From positions 4,278,001 through 4,342,000 of the forward strand of contig WUJK01000002.1 of the NCBI GenBank assembly GCA_011317545.1: 64,000 bases of DNA, read 5' to 3'. The DNA is from Coniella vitis. Its lineage: Eukaryota; Ascomycota; Sordariomycetes; Diaporthales; Schizoparmaceae. Shown piece after piece: positions 44,663-55,300 of this stretch; the stretch's first letter is position 1; every line of letters begins with the position of its first letter. The notes beneath the pieces were generated by a model. That model saw only the letters and a program-made list of their open reading frames with translations. It was not told the origin of the DNA and searched no databases. The translations under genes and the position numbers were made by a program.

Positions 44663-46017
44663 CTAATCCTCCAAATGAACATCCAAATCTACTTGTCCGT
44701 CGGATCCGCGATGGATGGAGGGGTTTGCCTCAAATCCAGTGTGGCTAACCTCATGGTCTTGTTGTTGCTGTTTTTGCTCAGTCATTCCATGCGATTTGGA
44801 ATCACGATGATTCAGATGGCATTCACTAAAATGCTTTTCCAGAAGGTCTGGTGAGGCGAGAGTCCTGTTGCAAACTTTGCATATCTGTTCATCGAACAGC
44901 AAAACGATCATACACGCAGCCTGAGCGTCTTGCTTCGTACTTGCCGAACGGAAGTCTGCAGCGCCGGAATGATTATGGTTCTTCTTGAGGTGAGCAGCGA
45001 GTTTGCTCTTATCCTCCCACCATCCTGATTTGCGATTGCGGATCGCTTCATGTAGCTTTCCGCAGCCTTGAAGATGGGTTTTGGCTTGTTTCAGCTCCTC
45101 CACAGTCAATGCACCTTGGGTTTCTGATTGTGATGGTAACCTGGTAAACCCCTTATTGCAGCTTTTGCAGGTATATGAAGTTTTATTGATATGCAGTGAG
45201 CAGATGAGGCATCCGTACTTTGTCGGCCAGTGTGACTTTTTGTGGATTGTCCATTGACTCCAGCTTGTATACCCCTGGTCGCAATTATGGTAGGGACATT
45301 TCATTCGTGTTTTGTCTTTTGTTTTTGGAGGCGTTATTGTTTCTGCTGTTGATCGAAATTGTGCAGGCACAGTGTTGCCAACATTGTTGCTGGCATTCGT
45401 CCCCGGGGAATCTGTGGGAGCCGTCGGCCCTTCAGTCGTCTGTATACCGTTATGGCCTTGCGGCGGTTGCAAGCCATCAGGTTGACGCTGGTTAAAGGCA
45501 TTGTAGAGAGCTTGTTCTGGGACTTTTCCGTATAGAGTTTCCAATAAATGGACAAAAGCGTTGGTCTGCTCAAGGCTTGGGTTTGGCTGTTTCTGATAAA
45601 AGAAGTGGATCCAAGCATATTGCTCGGAATCGAGTCCAGGCGCACAAGCTTGGGAATCACCATCACCCTGGTTTGATGGATCTTGAAGTGTAGAGCCGGA
45701 GATGTGAGAGGGTGTCGGGTTCATGTTTCTTTGGATATTTGAATGATGGAATGGTCCGACGGGGTAGAGGGGCGCTGCGTAGTCGACATGGCTATGATAT
45801 TGTCCATTCTGCTGATATGGAGTAAGCTGGGATGCGAGTCCCCCGGACTACAGAGCGAAAATGATTAGCCACCGTCTTTTCTGCTTGTAAATCATGCTTG
45901 TCTATCTTTTCGTGGGAGACTTACTCTCGTTCTGGCATTGTTCATGACCTGGGGCATGAAGACCGTCCCTGATGCGTCGATCATCAACCCTGTAGCTGGG
46001 TTGTAGAATTGGTCCAT
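44663..46017 (-). CDS. C2H2-type zinc-finger protein
   Basis: Two minus-strand exons, 46017-45925 and 45847-44663, joined AGA|TCC across GTAAGT..TGTAG; 425 residues. The N-terminal half is Gln/Pro/Ser-rich and disordered. A finger-like CPYHNC..H..H unit (CPYHNCDQGYTSWSQWTIHK) follows. Next come CLICSLHINKTSYTCKSCNK, which looks like a paired or degenerate finger, then a His-rich HLKKNHNHSG stretch and a final clear C2H2 finger (CKVCNRTLASPDLLEKHFSE with H-x4-H). A Gln-rich tail ends the protein. Likely nuclear and nucleic-acid binding. Such fungal C2H2 proteins are often unnamed. The start at 46017 is chosen because upstream codons look non-coding, although the frame stays open. Confidence 0.75.
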
Positions 46018-46976
46018 GATCGCCTGCAACCATAGGCGTGTCCAGGATGATGCAAATGGCGGGGTCGAGATGGGCTCTCGAAGGGTCAGAGGGTACCCAG
46101 GAACTTGCCGATGATCTGTGCGGTCGGCAGTGTAGTCATATATTGCACACAGAGGCCCTTGAAGACTCCTTGCGGCCTCAGGAATGGAAAGAACAATATC
46201 AAAGCCAAGGACTTGCGATCTCCAGAGGAAAACCGTCTTCAAGGGACTCGTGCACGATGGAATAATAGAGAACTGAAGGAGCTGGTTGACCTGCCAGGCA
46301 AAGAGGAAGTGAGCAAGAGGACCTGGGACCGCAGACAAAAAGGGGGGCACTGTCAGCCACTCAGCAATGCAAGCCCAGCACCACCACCACCACCCAATGC
46401 ACGTCACTCGCTCAGGGCCTCGCTAGCTGGGCTGCTGAGGCTTTTACGGATCCTTGACACTGAGGGTGTCCCGGTATGCTGGAAATGGTTGGGGGGGGGG
46501 GGCACATGGTTTGCGCTGCAAGCCGTTTTGGGTCCGAGGTCATTGGTTCTTGCACTGATGATTGCGTGTTGTAATTGAGCAATAGGGAACGAAAATTATT
46601 GAGAGACGGAAAGCTTGGTGGGGAAGAAAGGGAGAAATCCATGATATTCTTCCATCTATTTGTTCTTTTTGTAAGAAGACAAGAAGCAAGATATTCTATG
46701 CTGGCTGTTAATCAAAGAATGAAGCACATTTGCGTGTTTAAGCCGCTCGCGGCCCGCCAATATCCAAGTCTATCTATCTATAAATACAGGCCGTTGGAAT
46801 AGTGTACTGTTCTTCGCATCCATCTCAAGTGAACAGAGGCTGAAATCTGTCGTTCTTCAAAGACATACAATAGCACTTACAGTGGTATTGATCACCGGCT
46901 CTTTATGGAAACCAAATTATGCCACCCTTCGCAGATAGCGCTGTCATTGCCCTTGCGCCAGTGCATGCATCCTTTT
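46018..46976. other. Intergenic; G-run and leader
   Basis: 5' side of the zinc-finger gene. It has a homopolymer of about 12 G near 46490-46502. Open minus frame 46017-46407 continues into exon 1 but has no protein-like pattern. Confidence 0.4.
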
Positions 46977-47645
46977 TCAGGGCTCTCCGACTGTAAGTTT
47001 GATCCCTACTGAGATGAATACGCGTGGCGCATAGCGAACCCAGAATGACTCCAAGCTCCTCCTGAGACGGCCAGTGACCCTCTTGAGGACTTCCAGGGAC
47101 AGATATATCACCAGCGTCAAGACTGTAATGACAAAAGGATATAGAGACAAGGGGACCTTTTGAATAGTCGCGGCGTCGAGCAAAAGAAGAGCGCTGATGA
47201 CCACAATGGAGACAAGGCCATGATCTGCTTGTCTGGACCTGCGCAACTTGCTCCAGGGCCCGAACAGCGCGTGCAAAACGATTTGCGCAAGCCACACAAG
47301 GTACAGGCTGCAAAGTGGGACGTGCATTTACCGCGGTGGTTAGCGAGTCTCGTTTGGCTTGACATCGTAGCGGTGCAGGTCAGTGAGTGGGCTTGCTTAC
47401 CTCCAGTGTAGCTGCTGTAGTACTGCCACCGCCAGATCGAACAGAGGCTGCTCCTTGTTGAAGTCAGGCCCGAAGAAGTAGGCCAGCAGCGCCGTTATCA
47501 CCGTGAGCAGAATGACGAGCAGCGAGGGCCACTGCTCCTGCGGATCGATGGGTTTGTTCGCCTCCAGGCCTGCATGTTCCCCTGCAGGCTCACCTGTCTG
47601 GTTGATTATCCCCACCGCGTCGTCACCTGCATCGGCGTCACTCAT
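46977..47645 (-). CDS. Small hypothetical membrane protein
   Basis: Two minus-strand exons, 47645-47401 and 47307-46977, give 191 residues across a GTAAGC..TTTGCAG intron of 93 nt. An acidic N-terminal 38 residues is followed by four likely membrane segments: WPSLLVILLTVITALLAYFF, LYLVWLAQIVLHALF, VSIVVISALLLLDA and LYPFVITVLTLVIYLSLEVL. A basic loop (KLRRSRQADH) and a basic C-terminal region flank them. I do not recognise the family; it may be lineage-restricted. Splice phase and hydrophobic periodicity support it as a real gene. Confidence 0.6.
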
Positions 47646-48802
47646 TGCGCTTTCCGTGGGGTATAGCAGGCGATCGGAAGTTTGTTGTAGAGCACTTGGA
47701 ACTGGGGAAGCAAATCGGGGTTTGAAGGCGCTATGTAAAGTTAGCTATTTCTATGATGTCCTTTGAACAGGACAAAACAGCAGCAACGTACATTAACCTT
47801 GGTATATGTATGATGGATTTCTTGCCTACGTTGATCGCTTTGAATGAAGATATGAGTGTCGTGTGTCGTGTAGCGTGCAGACGTAAAGGGGATGAATTGG
47901 AACAAGGCGACTTCGCTGCAAGAGAAGAAGAAAGGAAAAGACGATGGCAGTTTGGAAGCTTGTCAAAATATCATCTGCTGGGGAAAGCTACAAAGCGGAA
48001 GATTACAACACGCCAGAGTTGCCCAGAGACTGTTGAAGTGACCGAGATTCTGGATGGGAGCATCTTGTTCTCTCTCCCTCTCTCTCTCTCCAGCTTGGCA
48101 TCAACGTCACTGAAGCTGGCTATAGCGGATACATTCGTGATGGGACCTATGCCCCTCTCTGCGGTGTGCTGTCAAACCTGTCCGGAGGCCTGCGACCACT
48201 TCCTTGGGGCACTGCAGAATAAGTGCTTGTAGACTGATGCTCATCAGCAACAGTTCACAGACAAGAAAGAGGGTAGCGGTAGAAACTGGGCTTCGTGATC
48301 TCATAGACAACAGTGCATCGGCTACAGTTCGTATCTTGTTCGCAGACGACAGCTCATAGACTCCTGCGCATGGGATCTTGTTCATAGCCAACAATCCATT
48401 GGCTACAGTTCACAGGCTCTAGCTCATGGGATATTGTTCACAGACAACACTCCATGGGCTATAGTCCACAGGCTCTAGCTCGTAAGATATTGTTCGCAGA
48501 CAACAGTTCATGAGCAACAGCGCCTTTGCCTGGTACGTATCCCGAAAATCAGCTTCTGTCAGCACCGCGAATTCGGCCGGTGTTGCATGTACATAGTACT
48601 CCGTGCACCTAGTACGTATCTAGAGTTGTGCTGACTTGAATGCAACAGCAGTAAGGATGACGAGTTTGATTGTATGTGGTGCGCAAAGGCAACGGAACTC
48701 ACAACAAGGCGTTCACAAGTCGCCTCCCTCACGTGTAGCCGTCTTTTTGATAATAAAAGAGTAACCTGGCTCACTGGTCTTCGCCTCTACTGACTGTTCA
48801 AC
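47646..48802. other. Intergenic with degenerate 56-bp repeats
   Basis: No recognisable gene. Contains the degenerate repeat at 48295-48515 and a CT-rich stretch near 48070-48090. Confidence 0.45.
48295..48515. repeat. Degenerate ~56-bp tandem repeat
   Basis: The phrase GGCTACAGTTCACAGGCTCT begins at 48401 and returns in changed form at 48457 (GGCTATAGTCCACAGGCTCT), a spacing of 56. Each is followed by AGCTC, GATATTGTTC and CAGACAACA elements. Earlier, more worn copies reach back to about 48295. Confidence 0.6.
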
Positions 48803-49564
48803 ATGGTAACTTCATTACTCTACCCTTTATCTGCTTTCTCACTGACAATGAAGATTGTGTCGTGCAATTGGAGGGAGACGTTCTGTTTTTTGCACGGAAT
48901 CAGGACGACAGTCCACGCCAAGTCCATGTTGCGGCCAGGGCTTCATCATCCGGGCTACACGCCTTTCCAAGCGAACAAGCGAGTGAAATACACGCAAGAC
49001 CATATGGTTGGAATCAGACTCGGGGAAATTCTCTTGCAAAATCTCGATTTCCTTGTCGCATGCTCCTCTTTGGCTATTGCGACTCAAGGCTTGATATTGC
49101 GTGGATCTCCAGAGGTAAGTGAAAACCTGGAATACAGCCACTACGGGATTGTATCGCTGATGAGTTGCATGTCCGATGGAAAGAAATACCCTGCCTCGTG
49201 GGCCCGGTCGACCTCAACAGAGACTTGCTCACAGCTTCTTGCTAGCACAGGGCAAGACATAGCAACGCTGTCCTGTAGTTGTTTGGCATGGTCCTCGCTT
49301 GTCGTACTATATAAACGCCGATTCGTGGAGGAGCGTCACGGTTGGTGCCTTCTAACGGCAACAGTGGCTGTGGTTGTCCTGGTTTCAACCACCACCATTG
49401 CTGCGGACTTTGCAGTTATGGCCCTTTTCCCTTGGTTGTTGATTTTCGCCCTCATCATCGGCTCGCTTTGGGAGAGACGGCAAGAGATTGAAAGCGAACG
49501 AAGCAGTCAATGCAGTCAACTCGATTGCCCACCGAGCCAGAATGAGACGGTTGTTCCAGTCTGA
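48803..49564 (+). CDS. Hypothetical protein with C-terminal membrane segments (uncertain)
   Basis: Open frame of 253 codons from an ATG. The most protein-like part is near the end: two adjacent hydrophobic segments (WCLLTATVAVVVLVSTTTIA and FAVMALFPWLLIFALIIGSL) followed by a charged WERRQEIESERSS tail. The middle could contain an unrecognised intron. No known domain. It may be a small tail-anchored membrane protein or a chance frame. Confidence 0.35.
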   Translation: MVTSLLYPLSAFSLTMKIVSCNWRETFCFLHGIRTTVHAKSMLRPGLHHPGYTPFQANKRVKYTQDHMVGIRLGEILLQNLDFLVACSSLAIATQGLILRGSPEVSENLEYSHYGIVSLMSCMSDGKKYPASWARSTSTETCSQLLASTGQDIATLSCSCLAWSSLVVLYKRRFVEERHGWCLLTATVAVVVLVSTTTIAADFAVMALFPWLLIFALIIGSLWERRQEIESERSSQCSQLDCPPSQNETVVPV

Positions 49565-50436
49565 CATGCTGGTGCCGATGATGGGTTTCCGGATGGGGTT
49601 TCTTCGGCAAGGGATTTCCGAGACCTGTCGTCGTGGAAACGTCCCGCTTCGCTTCTACTTGCGTAACTGTGTGTATTGCATATATGCTGGAGGAATATCT
49701 CTTTGCGATTCGCTAATTCTGAACACGAGGGGCTCGCACGTCGCATGCTGCTCAGGTACCTGTCAATGACTTCAACATGACAGTACAGTTGGCTGGCTTG
49801 CAGAATGTGTAGCCCTATAATCCATCTGACGGTCGTCAACGGGAACTGAAATCGACATGGGTATATCAATCGCTGTCTCGGCCTACACAGACAGCGAGCC
49901 GTGTAAATGAGAGCAGCGATTGAGTGAACGAAAGGCCCAAATATTCACACAAAAGATAGCCTAAATGAAGGACAACCAATATCCAGATATTTACTCGCAT
50001 GTACTCAAGTGCTCTTCATTTTCCTCACCATGACAACAACATCACATTCGAAAATCGTCGTATTCCCAGTGATGGAATGTTGCCGAGATATCATGAGTCG
50101 TTGGCTGGGCCACGAGTCGATTATCCCCGTGCCGCTTTCGTCCAAAAGGTGGGAACCGAACCGACCCGCTAGTGAAAGTATAGCATAGTACATACCCTAC
50201 TCATCTACTATATGTATGTACCGTCTTCTGCGTGACGTGAGGGGGACAGCAGGCCGTACGAGAGGGGCGGCCACTCAGCCGATCTGCACAGATGAGCAGA
50301 CCGTTGTCCTTTTGAGTTTTTGAGGGGTTCGTACGACTGACTCTCTCTGTCTTCCTGTCCTTCACATACATCAGCGCCAATCACAGTATCGAGGCAACCG
50401 GACCATAGCCGCCACCGAGACAAAATATTCTACATC
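49565..50436. other. Intergenic; promoter of the transaldolase
   Basis: No gene recognised. It ends in the leader of the transaldolase gene. Confidence 0.45.
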
Positions 50437-51901
50437 ATGGGAGCAAAGACAGCAACAACATGGCTCGACAAGCTCGAGGAACAGCGCAAGTAGAGACCGC
50501 ACCCGGTGTTATGGTAGGATAAACATCACTGACCAGACGGATCGGCATGCTGTTGGAGGTACAGTCGACGTTGATGTGGACTGGATGGATACCGAGTACA
50601 TCAGCACAATGCCAGACCGGCTAGGACTGATCCCGCACGACCAAACGAGCAACCAGCTCTGGGTGGACATTGAGCTGCACAAAAGGTCCAATGCTGATCT
50701 GCTGAGGAAGGCTGCAAAGGAACTGCAGGGGAAGGGCTGGCTGCACGTCTACACTCGTGCTGTGCGTGAACCGATGACATTCCGCTCACTTGACTGATTA
50801 CTCGATTTTTTTTATAACCCTTTTAAGCAAGATTCCAAGTCCTTCTCACTTGGAATTCTTGGATCGAGGCTGATGCTCCTTTCTGTGCAGTCTGTCCTGA
50901 TATGCAAGCGGAACTTCAGTCACATTCAAGACCGGGTCCTCCTTCAGACCTCGCCATCGCAGGCTTACAATGAGGAGAAGACGCTCGCCCACGCTCGCCT
51001 GTACGACGCAGAGTTCAAGAGGGTGGGCATTCCGCGAAGCCGTTACTGCATCAAGATACCCGCCGTCGGGCCAGCGTTGAACGCAGCCAAGATGCTGTCC
51101 GAGGACCGCGATGACGAAGAAGGACTCCCCATTGCAACGCTGGGCACAGCAGTGTTTGGGCTCGCCCAGGCCATCGCTTGTAGCCAGGCTAATATGCTGT
51201 ATATCAGCCCCTACTTCAACGGTGAGTTTCATGCTTCTCAAATACCTCGAGGCAGTCTGGAGGTCGAAACAGAATACTTGCAAAGACCTTGAAGAACTGA
51301 CCGCTTGAATATAGAGATCCGCGCGCACAACGACCTCAGCCTGTGGCCCGACGTCCAAGACCCAGCAACACAGCACCCCATGTCCGCGCGCTGCGTCCAA
51401 ATGATTGAAACCTTTCGGACGCTCCATCAGCAGACAGGGAAACGCCAGCCCAAAATGAAGCTGGCGAGCTTGCTCTCGGCCAAAGAAGCCATGGCTGCCG
51501 CAGAGTTTGGCTGCCACTCGGCGACCATCTCCGCCAAGCTTCTAGACGAGCTCGCCACCCTCCCATATGACGAGGAGAACACGTCTGCATCGACACAAGG
51601 GCCCAGCGACAGGGGCGTCCAGCCCAAGCCTGCGCCTGGCGCCGAATTCTACCAGTCTCTGCGGCAGACGCCAGCGAGACTGCAAGAGCTGGCAAGGACT
51701 GACCCGCTTGCGGCAGCGGATTGGGACGGCCAGTTGGCGAGCACCGAGGTAGATTATCTTGCAAACGACGGCAGTGCGCTGCATCGGGCTATTGAACAGG
51801 ACGCCATTGCGCAGAGCCGGTTGGCGTATGCGCTTGAGATCTTTTCGGAAGCGGAATCCAAAAGCAGAGGCAGGATAGAGGATGTTTTATCCTCTTTGTG
51901 A
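50437..51901 (+). CDS. Transaldolase, long fungal form
   Basis: Four exons, 50437-50485, 50565-50761, 50891-51221 and 51315-51901, give 387 residues. The start reads MGAKTATTWLDKLEEQ and continues after a GC-AG intron as LDVDVDWMD. Family landmarks are PHDQTSNQLWVDIELHKR, DRVLLQTSPSQAYNEEKTLA, the Schiff-base lysine segment RYCIKIPAVGPALNAAK, GTAVFGLAQAIACSQANMLY and NDLSLWPDVQDPATQHPMSA. The enzyme moves a dihydroxyacetone unit between sugar phosphates in the non-oxidative pentose phosphate pathway. The last 70 residues or so, after the DELATLPYDEE segment, are an extension beyond the usual length of about 320-340. The sequence differs from the housekeeping fungal transaldolase I remember, so this may be a second paralogue. 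Confidence 0.88.
50486..50564 (+). other. GC-AG intron in the transaldolase gene
   Basis: The donor is CAGC|GCAAGT, branch-like CACTGAC at about 50527-50533, acceptor GTACAG; 79 nt. It joins LEEQ to LDVDVDWMD. Reading straight through meets TAG at once. The only GT donor (GTAGAG, 50490) needs an intron of 28 nt to keep frame. Confidence 0.7.
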
Positions 51902-51920
51902 GCACCGATGGATCATCAGG

Positions 51921-51925
<5 letters not shown>

Positions 51926-51952
<27 letters not shown>
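51926..51952. repeat. Poly-A run of about 27
   Basis: A homopolymer directly after the transaldolase stop codon. Confidence 0.95.
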
Positions 51953-53301
51953 CTCAGAGATTGTGGGTTTGCTTCATGTTTCCAGTGTCTGCTGTGCAAG
52001 ACTGGAGAATAAGAACTTGGTGTTTGGTTGCCTCTCTCGCGAATGCATTCAAGACACACTACTGTTCCGGATGTCTGGAATCATGCGCACAAACACAACT
52101 CAAGTTTCGCTGTAAACCTGTATAGAAAATCATGTCATCAACAGTATTTACATACACGTATGTGTCAGTCTGATTCGGCCACCCTGAATACAAAATGTTG
52201 AAGCTCATTATACATGTTCGCCTGTTTTATGGACCCAGAGTACGTTGAACCGTCAATGGTCTCCCAGACTTGGAACTATGCCCCGTGCAGAGTATGTATC
52301 ACCGATAAGCCGAGTTCTCGCTACGGAAACTCTATGATCGCAATCGGCCCGTGTGCTTGTCGGTTCATGCCAAAGAATCTGGGAAGGATAAATACCCTGT
52401 GGCCTACGTTGCAATGTAACCTTATAGAAAGTATAGTATAGTTATTCTGACCAGTTGATAGCATTGGTCAAGACTCAATCCGTAAGTGTCTACGCGTACG
52501 CAACTGCCGGGAAAAGGGGGTTGGTATGTACTGTCGATTTTCTTTTCTTGATTTTCATTGAGCTATCGCTCATTCCCCAAAGGGCCGTTTTTCTTCTTTA
52601 GGAGACCTGGGGTGATGGCAGTTGTGGTTGTATATGTACGTAAATCAGACCACTTGCACATCAATATTCTAACCAAGTATGCACCGCTTTTGCCACTGTT
52701 CAACGGGCAGTATGATAACGTGCGAAGAAGCATGAGCTTGATGTGCTTGCCACAAGTATTTGATGCTTTATTGTGAATCCAAAAGGCAGAAAAACGTAAG
52801 AAAACAAAGACGATAGATACCGTGGTCTACCCAGCAAAATAAAGGCAACAGATCCCACAACCACCAGTTGGCCCCTCTGCCCCTTTGGCTGGAGTTTCTG
52901 AGCCCGGCGAATTCTGTCTGTAGAAAGATCATCCCAATATGCTCAGATACAGACGACGGTTCTGCGGGTCCGGGGAACATCAGGAGTGGACTATGGATCC
53001 GTAGATCTCTGCGGAGCAAAGGAAGGCTTGACCATACAGCGGCATTGAATTACAACACTCGGGATCTCGAGCCCCCTACCAAGGCAAGGTAGGAGCCATT
53101 GTTCTGCATAGGGATGTTGCAACTGCTTCCTACTTTGCCCTCTTCACCGGTGCTTCGGAGATTTGCACAACCGCACCAGCTGGGGCCCGGGTTGCGTTGA
53201 CGCCTTGGGGTATCATCCTGGCTTTTGCAAAGGACTCGGAGCCGAAGGCCTGCGTATAAGTGGGCTCTGGGAATCGGCATGATGATTGGAAGGCCACTGG
53301 A

Positions 53302-53308
53302 TATAAAT
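53302..53308 (+). promoter_or_regulatory. TATA box of the carboxylesterase gene
   Basis: TATAAAT stands 73 bp before the ATG at 53381, at a normal distance for a short leader. Confidence 0.5.
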
Positions 53309-53380
53309 ACCCTGTGGTTCCTTTGCCGCGGACCATGATACTCACCAACCAAAGCAACAGCAAATAGCACAGCGGTCGGG

Positions 53381-55030
53381 ATGGCTCGACTCACAGCCAG
53401 CATGTTATTGGGGCTTGCCCTGACTGGCCCCTCGCTCGTGGCCGCCGAGTCTGCGCCTGTTGTCTCGTCACGCTCTGGCATCTATCGTGGCGGTCTCTCG
53501 GAATACGTCGAGGAGGTCAACGTCTTCAAGGGCATCCGCTTCTCCAACGCAGCGACCGGCTCTCTTCGCTGGACGCACTCGCCCGAGCCCACAATCGACC
53601 TCACGACCATCGTCAACGCGACCGAGTTTGCACCTCCCTGCCCTCAGCTGAGGGGTGGTGAGGTTGTCGGTGACGAGGACTGCCTCTTTCTCAACGTGTG
53701 GGTGCCCGAGGGCTTCACCAACACCTCCAACTACCCGGTCCTCTTCTTTGCCTATGGCGGCCGCTTCGAAGAGGGCGCCACCTCGGATGTCACCTACGAT
53801 GGCTCCGCGCTGGCCAAGCAGGGCATCGTTGTTGTCACCATGAACTACCGCCTCGGCGCGCTGGGTTGGCTCGCGCACCCCGAGCTCTCAGCCGAGAGCG
53901 CCGCCGCCGACAACCATGCCTACAACGGCAGCGGCAACTGGGGAATCATGGACCAGCAGGCTGCGCTCCACTGGACCTACGAGAACATTGCCTCGTACGG
54001 CGGCAACGCCTCAGCCATCACCGTCGCTGGCCAGTCCGCCGGCTCAGCCCTGGCCCTCGACCTCCTCTTCACCTCGACCTCGACGAACAGTCTCTACCAC
54101 CGCGTCATTGCAGAAAGCGGTGCTCGCGCGCCCAACGACCCTCTCACGGGCTCGCTCGCCACCAGCCACTTGACCCAAGAGCAGGCCTATGCCATCGGCG
54201 AGAAGTTTCTCGCCATCCTCAACGTCTCCTCCATCGCCGAGGCCCGCAATCTCTCCCTGGCCACCATCCTGCGTGCCGATTTGCAGACCGACACGACCTT
54301 TGACGGGACTGCTTTTGCCGGCAACCAGGCATACATGAATCCGCCCGTCTGGCGGCCCACCATTGACGGTTGGTACTTCCCGATCAGCTACGAGGAGGCC
54401 CTGGCCACGGGTGCCCACGCGGATGTGCCTGTCCTGACGGGCAACAACAAGGACGAGTCCGGCGCTTCCCCCAGCCCAGCCGTCGACCTTGCCTCGTACA
54501 CGGCCAATAACACCGCCATCTTCGCGCCGCTGGGCCTGCTCGACACCTTCAACGAGCTCTTCCCCGCGACGACCGATGCCGAGGCTGTCCAGCAGACCAA
54601 CAACCTCTACCGCAACCAGAGCCTCATCTCCACGTGGAACTGGGCCAACGCGTGGGCCGCAGGCGGCGCCCAGAGCAACGTCTACACGTACTACTGGACC
54701 CATGCGCCGCCCGGACAGGACCAGGGTGCGTTCCACGGCAGCGAGCTCAACTATGTCTTTGGCAACCTGGCGTACTCGGCCACGCTGACGGGCGAGAAGC
54801 TCAACTACACAAGCGAGGACTACGTGATTTCCAACAGAATGCTTGCCTACTGGGTCAACTTCATCAAGACCGGGGATCCCAATGGAGGCAACTTGACGTA
54901 CTGGGCGCCCAGCACCAACACCTCCAAGACGACCCAGCTGCTGGGCGACGGGTGGGGTTCGGTTTCTGTTGGCTCCGACGAGGCGATTGACTTCTTTGAC
55001 GAGTTCTTTGCTCAGGAGCCTGCATACTAG
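53381..55030 (+). CDS. Secreted type-B carboxylesterase/lipase
   Basis: Intronless, 549 residues. The signal peptide MARLTASMLLGLALTGPSLVAA ends in an AxA-like site. The alpha/beta-hydrolase core has EDCLFLNVWVPEG, the strand leading to the oxyanion region (VLFFAYGGRFEEG), MNYRLGALGW, and the nucleophile elbow TVAGQSAGSALAL with Ser219. The acid lies near NNKDESG and the histidine near GAFHGSELNYVFGN. Several Asn-x-Ser/Thr sites fit secretion. Substrates would be carboxylic esters; which ones is not predictable. The oxyanion loop is YGGRF instead of the usual HGGGF, a change at a functionally important spot. Very GC-rich third positions mark strong codon bias. Confidence 0.92.
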   Translation: MARLTASMLLGLALTGPSLVAAESAPVVSSRSGIYRGGLSEYVEEVNVFKGIRFSNAATGSLRWTHSPEPTIDLTTIVNATEFAPPCPQLRGGEVVGDEDCLFLNVWVPEGFTNTSNYPVLFFAYGGRFEEGATSDVTYDGSALAKQGIVVVTMNYRLGALGWLAHPELSAESAAADNHAYNGSGNWGIMDQQAALHWTYENIASYGGNASAITVAGQSAGSALALDLLFTSTSTNSLYHRVIAESGARAPNDPLTGSLATSHLTQEQAYAIGEKFLAILNVSSIAEARNLSLATILRADLQTDTTFDGTAFAGNQAYMNPPVWRPTIDGWYFPISYEEALATGAHADVPVLTGNNKDESGASPSPAVDLASYTANNTAIFAPLGLLDTFNELFPATTDAEAVQQTNNLYRNQSLISTWNWANAWAAGGAQSNVYTYYWTHAPPGQDQGAFHGSELNYVFGNLAYSATLTGEKLNYTSEDYVISNRMLAYWVNFIKTGDPNGGNLTYWAPSTNTSKTTQLLGDGWGSVSVGSDEAIDFFDEFFAQEPAY

Positions 55031-55232
55031 ACAGACTTGGGAATAAGTATAATTATTTGAGCATTCGTTCATGCGTATCTGTACGAGTCCTGCCCACTCT
55101 GGTGATCTACCTTGTGTAAAGACGCTCTGTGAAAATGTATGATACTGTAGTGTCCCTGTGTAGGGATTGTGATGCCCAAGGAGGCTTGACGCCCTATTTT
55201 GAACATTCTGGGGTCATCTTGTACCACATATC

Positions 55233-55300
55233 GTGGGGTAGAGCAGTTAGTTGGTGATGAGTGCTCGGTCTCATAGGTCCTCCTAGGTTTGAACCGGATT
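55233..55300 (+). pseudogene. tRNA-Met-like relic
   Basis: GGGTAGAGCAGTTAGTTGG resembles an A box, CTCGGTCTCATA a methionine anticodon arm (CAT in the loop), and CCTAGGTTTGAACCGG a T arm with B box. The 3' half of the anticodon stem and a matching acceptor stem are missing. Confidence 0.35.

Larger units (their letters stand above)
51902..53380. other. Intergenic; promoter of the carboxylesterase
   Basis: Begins with the A run at 51926-51952. No gene recognised in the next 1.4 kb. Confidence 0.45.

Noticed and set aside
45892..46407. 171-codon minus frame extending upstream of the zinc-finger gene
   Set aside because: Residues before the Met at 46017 have no protein-like pattern and look like open leader; the ATG at 46017 was preferred.
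50490..50517. 28-nt GT-AG intron in the transaldolase
   Set aside because: Too short for spliceosomal removal. The GC-AG alternative gives the family N terminus exactly.
54044..55072. 342-codon frame antisense to the carboxylesterase
   Set aside because: A shadow produced by strong third-position GC bias of the esterase; no domain of its own.
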